From Bugulina stolonifera (taxonomy: Eukaryota; Bryozoa; Gymnolaemata; Cheilostomatida; Bugulidae), in the NCBI GenBank assembly GCA_935421135.1, contig OW285193.1, positions 6,070,496 through 6,134,495 on the forward strand: 64,000 nt of DNA. The letters run 5' to 3'. Below, piece by piece: positions 61,401 to 64,000 of the stretch. Every line of letters starts with the position of its first letter. Position 1 is the first letter of the stretch. The notes beneath the pieces are model-generated. The model was not told the origin of the DNA. It did no database searches and was given only the letters and a program-made list of their open reading frames with translations. The position numbers were made by a program, and so were the translations under genes.

Positions 61401-63276
61401 TGATTATAATAGAGTGGTAATCATGCATGTATAATAAATGTACAAGGTAAGACAATAATGCATGAATGGATAATATGGATAAGTGTCAACACATTTATGT
61501 ATGCAATGTCAAAGTCAGTGTGGCTAGCCCAGGGAGGCCATTACCACTAGGAGGCTGTTTCACCACTATATAATAACAATAAAGCTGTTCATAAAATAAT
61601 GGCCAGTAATGAAATGCTGTAACTAGCCACAGAGAAGATTATCTAATAATATACTGAGGATTACATAACAAGCTAAGCACACTGGATATACTATTCAGTG
61701 TATAACAAAGATGACTATAGTGTCAGACTAATATATAATAAAGTGAAAGGCTCGTCCATTACACCTGTCTGGTTGGACATTGTACCGAACAATGTCTTCC
61801 AACAATCGCTCTAATGCAGTTAATGAAAGCCTCAAAGTTTATGGAACTCCATTCTTGCTCAGTAGCTGGAGTCTTGAGATATTTATCTTTCAAGCATTCT
61901 CATAAAGCTATACAGGTACTGAACGCAAGGTTGCGTACAGTGGATTGACCAAGTCGAAATAGAATTGCTAGAGTGTTGAATGAATCTCCAGAGGCCAGGT
62001 AAAATAAATTAAGACCAAGTTTTTGATCCGGGGGTATAGCCTTTCTAAACACCGTATCTTGTTTTGTTATAGTCTTTGATTATACAGAGAAGGTCCTCAA
62101 AATACCTCCATGCATTTTTCTGGAAACTGAGCCCCGCAGCCTTGAATAAAAGTGGTACAAACACCTATAGCTCTTTTTTTGTTTACAGTGTGAACCCAAA
62201 ATTTTCTCTTCACGCATTCTTCTTATATGAGGCCAAGCCTCAGCAACCTAATCTTTCTGTAGCCATACATGATGGGGCCAGTCACTCCTCGACAAGAGGT
62301 AATAAATCTTTCAAGTGATAAACAAGTTTTGTGTGCTGCAGAAGAGGTAGGGGAGGTATGACAAGTACAACTTCCATGTGAAAACAGCCCCAAGTACAGA
62401 CAGTATTTGTACCATTCTAAACCTTTCAAATCTTGCAAAATATTATTTAAATTTTAGAATTATTTGCTTGGTACAGTAGTTAGTCATATTGTTTGGTGTC
62501 ATGATATGCAAGCAAATACAAAATTTTCTTCTCAATATTAGGTTTTTTCCGGAGCCTAGGACAGCTTTCAATTACATGTACATTGTAATCTGGTAATTAT
62601 TTTATATTGTAATAATTCTAATATAATTATATTTTTATTATAACGACTAACTAGATAGTTTAAACTTCTTATGGACGAGCACAAGATCAAAAAATGGACA
62701 GCTAGATCAGAAGTAATAAAGATATTATAAAAGAGTTTGCCAATGTGTGCTCTGTGCTCAGCTTTCCGCTTTGGCTCCAGTTTCACCCATAGTGTGCTCA
62801 CACCTTGCGTCCCAAGTTCTACTGCTCTCTATGATATGGTACAAAAATTTTCATTGGCATGGTTTGTCTGGTTTGTCGTATATACCTGGTATAATTGGGT
62901 GAAGCCTCTACACTACACCCGTGTATATATTGTAGGAAAACATATTGTACCTCTAACACCACATATATTTATATTTGTTGCAAAGAGACAAGATATATAG
63001 GCCTACCTCTAACACCACATATATTTATATTTGTTGCAAAGAGACAGGATATATACCTCTACACTGCATCTGTATATATGTTGTAGAGAGACGTATGTAC
63101 ACAAGTTTATAGTTAAACATACTATAGAAGAAAGAGTTCACTCTATCATGTCACGCCTATCACTCCTTGTTCAGTCTTCAACCTCCTCATTGGATGAAAT
63201 GCCTCTCACCCTCGCTGACCTGGAAAACATGTTTAGCAGCGAGACATCTCTAAGTCATCAGGAAATGAATGACTAA
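28403..63276 (+). CDS. SHPRH: SHPRH, SNF2 ATPase / RING E3 ubiquitin ligase
   Basis: Exons: 28403-28469, tentative 28885-28910, 29090-29224, 29494-29657, 30063-30204, 30765-30909, 31326-31559, 31914-32086, 32507-32797, 33125-33238, 33361-33468, 33905-34114, 34414-34590, 35194-35304, 35385-35558, 35964-36227, 36474-36580, 36868-37051, 37404-37522, 37670-37924, 38088-38280, 38514-38678, 39110-39190, 39467-39730, 40136-40338, 40433-40591, 63087-63276; about 1484 residues, phases consistent. SHPRH, like yeast Rad5, polyubiquitinates PCNA in damage tolerance. Seen: [11 protein letters not shown] start shared with vertebrates; Walker [16 protein letters not shown] (near residue 355); a PHD-type Cys/His cluster (about 450-495); [13 protein letters not shown]; the DEAQ box CLDEAQMVE (about 606); RING CPIC...CCHSFCSDC...CAIC (about 1225-1275); helicase-C motifs [31 protein letters not shown] and [12 protein letters not shown]; and the [12 protein letters not shown] tail. 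The linker-histone domain of vertebrate SHPRH is not found. Confidence 0.95.
28885..28910 (+). other. Candidate 26-nt microexon of SHPRH
   Basis: The first exon ends in phase 1 and the third block begins in phase 0, so a piece of length 3n+2 is needed between them. A 26-base segment after a TCAG acceptor and before GTGATG fits exactly and stays open. Very short exons are easy to find by chance, so this is only the best candidate seen. Confidence 0.3.
32280..32500 (+). repeat. Intronic minisatellite, 22-23-bp unit
   Basis: About nine to ten copies of ATGTGACAGCGTACTGTATGTC with small variants end just before the acceptor at 32506 of a SHPRH exon. The exon itself is not part of the unit. Confidence 0.92.
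32810..32960. repeat. 151-bp near-perfect palindrome in a SHPRH intron
   Basis: Two 75-base arms (32810-32884 and 32886-32960) are reverse complements around a single central A, with only two differences seen, near 32820 and 32828. It begins 12 bases past the donor at 32797, so the SHPRH pre-mRNA would contain a 75-bp hairpin. No TIR/TSD signature of a known MITE was recognised. Confidence 0.96.
34600..34755 (+). repeat. Intronic minisatellite, about 24-bp unit
   Basis: About six units of the form TGTGTGTATCTATAGACATCA(T/G) in the SHPRH intron right after the exon ending at 34590. Confidence 0.88.
36600..36862 (+). repeat. Intronic minisatellite, about 19-21-bp unit
   Basis: About twelve degenerate units of the form ACACCATACACTACAATAC fill almost the whole SHPRH intron between exons ending at 36580 and starting at 36868; the last unit merges into the acceptor. 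Confidence 0.9.
41814..41875 (-). ncRNA. Type I hammerhead ribozyme of a Penelope-like element
   Basis: On the minus strand the order is stem I strand CGAAACCATTTTAT, core CTGATGA, a short stem II with one closing mismatch, GAA, stem III ACT-AAT-AGT with a 3-base loop, cleavage base A, then ATAAAAATGGTTTTGG, which pairs with the first strand over about 14 base pairs with one bulged A. All invariant core positions (CUGANGA, GAA, a closing A-U pair and H at the cleavage site) are present. Hammerheads are known in Penelope-like retroelements, and this one lies about 100 bases beyond the tail of such an element. Activity is not shown; the weak stem II may reduce it. Confidence 0.75.
41960..42210 (-). 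pseudogene. Penelope-like retroelement, C-terminal fragment
   Basis: A 77-codon frame contains [13 protein letters not shown] followed by [14 protein letters not shown]. This pattern (I-W-I, then C-x-L-C-L-x-E-K) follows the GIY-YIG endonuclease in reverse-transcriptase proteins of Penelope-like elements in cnidarians and other invertebrates, as I recall the family. No reverse transcriptase (YxDD-type) or GIY-YIG motif was found just upstream, so this appears to be a 5'-truncated copy. A hammerhead ribozyme follows downstream. Confidence 0.55.
42211..44960. other. Unassigned intronic DNA
   Basis: Between the two Penelope-like tails. Short plus-strand frames occur (42305-42499, 43086-43283, 43423-43656) but I recognise no domain in them. 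If the two ribozymes are the tandem ends of one element, this interval would be its decayed body; no reverse-transcriptase motif supports that. Confidence 0.4.
44964..45042 (-). ncRNA. Degenerate hammerhead ribozyme of the second Penelope-like copy
   Basis: The minus strand has CCATTTTAT-CTGACGA, a well-formed stem II (GTGTT pairing with AATAC around an 8-base loop), then GAAG and a larger, poorly paired stem III ending in GTC. The outer part of stem I (ATGAACC with GGTTTTCAT) still pairs, with a small bulge and an internal loop. The sequence is clearly homologous to 41814-41875 but more decayed. Confidence 0.5.
45121..45390 (-). pseudogene. Second Penelope-like tail, frameshifted
   Basis: The nucleotide sequence parallels 41960-42210 (shared AAAATTTTGGAGTAAG/TTTGAAGTAGG context, the MPANS-type segment, and an SEKHFI motif in a second frame), with at least one frameshift and a stop. 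It is followed, like copy 1, by the CATCAGAT/CGTCAGAT ribozyme block. Confidence 0.5.
45416..45664 (-). pseudogene. Integrase-type transposon fragment
   Basis: An 82-codon frame has an HTH-like start ([20 protein letters not shown]) followed by [20 protein letters not shown]. This resembles the region before the integrase core in a family of invertebrate and fish DDE integrase elements (GERxVxGYLRxxGIxVxR). The catalytic core is not present. Confidence 0.35.
46295..47545 (-). pseudogene. piggyBac-type transposase, decayed copy A
   Basis: On the minus strand the DDE_Tnp_1_7 landmarks appear in order: [20 protein letters not shown] with NLYSAQKN, a [11 protein letters not shown] helix, [28 protein letters not shown], the first catalytic Asp in [39 protein letters not shown] (second Asp), [13 protein letters not shown] (third Asp kept) and a Cys-rich end [19 protein letters not shown]. 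The segments sit in several frames with stops between 46850 and 47070, so it is inactive. No terminal repeats were found for it. Confidence 0.85.
48136..48417 (-). other. Unrecognised 93-codon frame
   Basis: An open frame with [20 protein letters not shown] and a Ser/Thr/Pro-rich stretch. It could be the N-terminal part of the integrase-type element at 45.4-45.7 kb, separated from it by the piggyBac insertion, but no sequence motif proves that. Confidence 0.2.
48600..51172 (-). pseudogene. piggyBac-type transposase, nearly intact copy B
   Basis: Segments from 51172 down: an N-terminal [12 protein letters not shown] with [12 protein letters not shown], then 50918-50516 ([36 protein letters not shown]), about 750 bases of non-coding sequence bounded by a GTAAGT and a TTGACAG, then 49755-48600. 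The last part keeps [32 protein letters not shown] (first Asp), [27 protein letters not shown] (second Asp), the HLFWH region and a C-terminal Cys cluster ([13 protein letters not shown]). Defects seen: an in-frame TAG near 49390, one frameshift near 48900, and the third Asp region reads MGRIHLLD, with His where MGG(V/I)D is expected. Confidence 0.88.
51547..51768 (-). pseudogene. piggyBac-type N-terminal fragment (copy C)
   Basis: A 73-codon frame with NILDLLDGG, then [11 protein letters not shown] and an acidic Ser/Asp run, the usual start of piggyBac-family transposases. It may be the true first exon of copy B or the remnant of another copy. It ends (its 5' side) at GGGTTAA, abutting the next element. 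Confidence 0.6.
52712..52729. repeat. Poly-C run of about 18 bases
   Basis: Homopolymer run inside the non-autonomous piggyBac-type element; its length is prone to sequencing error. Confidence 0.85.
52780..53600 (+). repeat. Degenerate internal repeats of about 140 bp
   Basis: The phrase CTAACCAGGAAGTGAA, followed by a ..TACCTGGCCACCTA.. stretch and ATCAACTGTGTAC, recurs at least four times (about 52780, 53245, 53375, 53505 and a partial one at 53580) inside the 2.6-kb element. Confidence 0.8.
54470..54950 (-). pseudogene. Tc1/mariner transposase remnant
   Basis: Minus-strand pieces in two frames read [20 protein letters not shown], then [10 protein letters not shown], then [20 protein letters not shown] and CDSLIRS. 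These match the order of the second catalytic Asp (QQDNAPCH-like), WPxxSPDLNPIENLW and the C-terminal helix of Tc1-family transposases. Frameshifts and a lost NPIE segment show decay. Confidence 0.8.
54960..55387 (-). pseudogene. PIF/Harbinger transposase, 3' part left of the LTR element
   Basis: Immediately left of the LTR element the minus strand encodes [17 protein letters not shown], corresponding to the SGSxYFNYKxFHSIVLLA motif of Harbinger (HARBI1-like) transposases, followed by a degraded continuation with stops. The part before this motif is found on the other side of the LTR element at 61765-62150. Little recognisable sequence remains below about 55170. Confidence 0.72.
55388..56127 (-). 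repeat. 3' LTR of the retrotransposon
   Basis: It shares with the 5' LTR the TGTTGTG..TGTGTCCC.GACGGCC start (plus strand), the AAGTGTATGTATGATGTATT block, the AGCATGAAAGCATACAAGAGACTG block and the TCGTCCATTACA end. It has a private stretch of about 250 bases (about 55430-55685) containing repeated ACTCGCGAAATTTGC-like sequence, probably a later insertion. Confidence 0.85.
56472..56909 (-). CDS. Retrotransposon ORF, Pro/Ser-rich
   Basis: A 145-codon GC-rich frame, low-complexity Pro/Ser/Arg, ending [18 protein letters not shown]. No domain is recognised. A second overlapping frame (56573-56980) is probably its shadow. It lies at the 3' end of the LTR element, where envelope-like or accessory reading frames sometimes occur, but nothing indicates an envelope (no membrane segment). 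Confidence 0.4.
   Translation of the reverse strand: MSPAEETWTPAAEEPVIQITDADVTLDEPTSPSSDSSPLSQASQPQRKPEAPASPVCRKRPVPSTQTLPAPRSSLSDGRWPSRDRSPASKEHRTSSHRVRRPSAESRSRIPLMPAHSDQELERQLTLKPYSYGYDQRLRDVSDPL
56910..57310 (-). CDS. Retrotransposon ORF with C2H2-like finger
   Basis: The frame is open upstream of its ATG at 57236 and contains [21 protein letters not shown], a Cys-x-Cys...His-x-His arrangement like a small zinc finger, followed by a basic KKKK segment. It ends at 56910 one base before the next frame's start. I do not recognise it as integrase: no HHCC or DDE motif was seen. Confidence 0.4.
57553..58695 (-). CDS. Retrotransposon ORF of 380 codons, unknown
   Basis: The longest open frame in the window. 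It is in the same frame as the protease and separated from it only by a TAG at 58696-58698. It carries a Cys cluster (about residues 128-167: CSC, CAYC, C, C) and a long Ser/Thr/Asp-rich part. In this position a retroelement should have reverse transcriptase, but no LPQG, YxDD or RNase H motif was found. Function unknown; the length and GC-rich codons suggest that it is, or recently was, translated. Confidence 0.5.
   Translation of the reverse strand: MTLGNQMTHRRKDDQFWSSLVGPSVGPSERCNKQARKRPSTAQPVPVAMDSELLDWWQGNPALGRPTQMQVVAGRGQPVPWKWTARIQKWPVVEVGRGLTRTTDRSNVWNPSGTNAAYISGETFFEQCSCEGITTLTTRFRSCAYCSRTFCLEPACDISENSKPYSCTTLTWEESMYSHGELWDELASLELDKTLDDPGLDSKSSGQSDVLLDSSLKSLTATLNAPTRPLSGNLSSQWVCRVSSSPDSKGPHTQATSDGPVTNDFEASGKNTTPDSVFTTVIDCASTPKFVGKLKGRVMPSPGHFLRTDEDRVVQFSVQNVITTESVLSGDANPMEVSPSQCGAGCSTEEDRVTPGVEQRAAESTTPPVDDSVVAGGKLA
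58696..59250 (-). CDS. Retrotransposon aspartic protease
   Basis: The 184-codon frame includes the catalytic [13 protein letters not shown] (Asp-Ser-Gly variant of DTG), a flap-like region ([14 protein letters not shown]) and the downstream GVLGMPFL hydrophobic motif, the order seen in retropepsins. A basic Arg-rich stretch precedes it. It processes Gag in the family. It is closed by an amber codon before the next long frame. Confidence 0.82.
   Translation of the reverse strand: MCVDQLVGKDGQPSPSVSQRRRKRRRQRRRDTESQELHLESLYVDGLIGGVRARFLIDSGCTANMLSPRVAATIPDSRRPDRPFMRTTVMLADGSRLPLEGTTQAELCIGRTCGEETFVVGPIRADGVLGMPFLTAHECALDFRRRSLGIYGERIACTTGTETTPVKQRDKGVSRRPSCTQGLP
59401..60298 (-). pseudogene. 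Retrotransposon Gag, frameshifted
   Basis: Pieces in three frames: an N-terminal capsid part with [20 protein letters not shown] (60298-60100), a middle part with [20 protein letters not shown] (59893-59720), and a C-terminal part with a coiled-coil-like Glu/Gln region and a CCHC knuckle [14 protein letters not shown] (near 59480-59520). At least two frameshifts break the gene. Confidence 0.8.
60355..61764 (-). repeat. 5' LTR of the retrotransposon, interrupted
   Basis: Shares blocks with 55388-56127 on both sides of a private segment of about 0.9 kb (about 60668-61566). After removing that segment the remaining LTR is about 0.5 kb. It also has about 75 bases near its left end not seen in the other copy. 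Confidence 0.82.
60668..61566. mobile_element. Insertion of about 0.9 kb inside the 5' LTR
   Basis: This sequence is absent from the other LTR, where CACATA runs straight into ATAATAACAATAA. It begins close to a TGTAATG and ends close to a TTTCA, so it looks like a solo LTR of another family, but no clear target duplication was seen. One 60-codon frame (61083-61265) lies within it without recognisable domain. Confidence 0.55.
61765..62150 (-). pseudogene. PIF/Harbinger transposase, 5' part right of the LTR element
   Basis: Minus-strand frames give [20 protein letters not shown], then [20 protein letters not shown], then [19 protein letters not shown] and [16 protein letters not shown]. These correspond, in order, to the helix-turn-helix and first catalytic Asp region (GAIDGKH; here VGRH, with the Asp lost) of Harbinger transposases. 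The sequence stops at CCAGACAGG, where the LTR element begins, and resumes at 55387. Confidence 0.8.
62151..62904. other. Unassigned end of the SHPRH intron
   Basis: AT-rich sequence with no recognised exon or repeat, apart from what may be the eroded N-terminal part of the Harbinger gene near 62150-62300. Confidence 0.4.
62905..63086 (+). repeat. Tandem copies of the last SHPRH splice acceptor region
   Basis: Four degenerate units of about 45-56 bp start with CCTCTA(A)CAC. They continue through a TATATATTTGTTG(C/T)A-type stretch to AGAGACA/G, the last being the real acceptor CCTCTACACTGCAT...TTGTAG followed by AGAGACG of the exon. The repeated unit therefore spans the intron-exon boundary. 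Confidence 0.85.
63087..63276 (+). other. SHPRH: Last exon of SHPRH
   Basis: It encodes 63 residues and a TAA, beginning within the conserved IGQTKxTxVHxF segment and containing [14 protein letters not shown] and [10 protein letters not shown], which matches the end of animal SHPRH (TIEERM...LTVADLADLF). It lies 22.5 kb from the previous exon. Without this exon the helicase-C domain would lose its final helices. Confidence 0.93.
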
Positions 63277-64000
63277 TCATCACAGGTGCCCATACCAGTT
63301 TGTTAATACACGAAGACAATTTACACTTCACTCCTTGATCATGTAGGCATAAATTATTTCCAATATACAGTATTTTGTTAATTTGATATTTTCTAGTTAT
63401 ACTGTTTTAATACTCTTAGAATTTAATAATATTATTGTTGGTAGGCAATGCCAAATCTCAGATTTATTTTGGACTCTGTGTATTATATTTTGTGATAAAT
63501 AACATTTGTATGCAATCAGCAAATATTTCTCAAGTTCTTTACCATTTTGGTGAGTCATAATAATACTGGTCATGATCAGAATAGTTGATGTCTACAGCAA
63601 CAAAACACAGTATAATAAATTATGAACAACAGCATTGTACACAAGACACTCCTCTATGGCCACCTTGCTATACATGTATATGCGGGGTTGGCCATTCTTT
63701 TTGCTTGGTGATAGATCCCTTCCAAAAAAAAAAGGTCTCACATGAAAAGGATGGTCAAACCTTGGATAGATTGATGTTAACATGATTATGTGGTTTACAA
63801 TTGCTGTTTAGTTCATCCAATACTATATGTGAATGTATGAATATAATGTATGAATAATGGATATAATATGTTATATTCAACCACTACAATAAGTAGTGTA
63901 CTGTGAATACTTAGGGGCCCTGGCTGGACCTGTATGATCTGACTTCAATTTCTCGCAGATCGAGAGTGGTCGTTTCACATGTTGGCTACTTTATTTCTGT
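63277..64000. other. SHPRH 3' region and window end
   Basis: An AATAAA is present near 63614 and could end the SHPRH transcript. At 63959 a TTCTCGCAG acceptor-like signal precedes an open stretch to the window end, possibly the start of an exon of the next gene; too short to identify. Confidence 0.35.

Larger units (their letters stand above)
55388..61764 (-). mobile_element. LTR retrotransposon, gag-protease type, GC-rich
   Basis: Bounded by diverged long terminal repeats (55388-56127 and 60355-61764) that begin TGTAATG and end ACAACA on the element strand, and flanked by the 4-bp duplication CCTG (55384-55387 and 61765-61768). A G-rich polypurine tract (plus-strand C10 at about 56133-56142) abuts the 3' LTR. 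Just inside the 5' LTR the element strand reads TTGGTGGCAGCGGTGGG, a plausible primer-binding site. Gag with a CCHC knuckle and an aspartic protease are present. No reverse transcriptase, RNase H or integrase was recognised. The interior is conspicuously GC-rich compared with all surrounding host DNA. Ty3/gypsy-like affinity is inferred from gag and protease only. Confidence 0.88.
40592..63086 (+). other. Giant last intron of SHPRH, about 22.5 kb
   Basis: The exon ending at 40591 stops in phase 2 within the conserved HRIGQTK motif. The protein resumes at 63087 with [16 protein letters not shown], exactly what follows in the family. Every other SHPRH intron visible here is roughly 70-950 bases. 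The extra length is almost entirely transposable-element sequence described in the following entries. Confidence 0.92.

Overview
This is a piece of an AT-rich animal nuclear genome. All host genes are split by GT-AG introns, and the recognisable ones are metazoan nuclear proteins. Their divergence, short proteins and repeat spectrum would fit an early-branching invertebrate such as a sponge, but the species call is a guess. No bacterial, organellar or viral genome features were seen.

Layout. At 0.4-2.05 kb (+) there is an unrecognised four-exon gene for a 112-residue protein, and at 3.7-5.05 kb (-) a weaker unrecognised spliced gene. At 6.94-10.29 kb (+) lie six exons for the C-terminal half of CMTR1, the mRNA cap-1 2'-O-methyltransferase; its FtsJ half is not found upstream in the window. 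At 10.89-17.28 kb (-), tail to tail with CMTR1, is a complete 11-exon DONSON gene (replication initiation/fork stability). From 17.3 to 28.4 kb is repeat-rich intergenic DNA. From 28.4 to 63.3 kb (+) is a 27-exon SHPRH gene (SNF2 ATPase/RING E3 ligase of post-replication repair), with every intron phase agreeing. Its last intron is about 22.5 kb and is packed with transposable elements.

The large SHPRH intron holds, in order: a Penelope-like element tail with a well-formed hammerhead ribozyme, a second degraded tail and ribozyme, an integrase-like fragment, two decayed piggyBac transposases plus a third N-terminal fragment, a 2.6-kb non-autonomous piggyBac-type element with perfect 15-bp inverted ends and TTAA duplications, a Tc1/mariner remnant, and a PIF/Harbinger transposase pseudogene cut in two by a GC-rich LTR retrotransposon (4-bp duplication CCTG). 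That LTR element carries gag and protease but no recognisable reverse transcriptase.

The most unusual signal is a recurrent one. Tandem repeats have grown directly out of splice junctions. A 43-bp minisatellite of about 30 copies in DONSON contains the end of an exon plus its 5' splice site in every unit, a second DONSON intron has an independent array of the same kind, and the last SHPRH acceptor and one CMTR1 acceptor show shorter junction-spanning duplications. A 151-bp near-perfect palindrome inside a SHPRH intron would be transcribed as a 75-bp hairpin.
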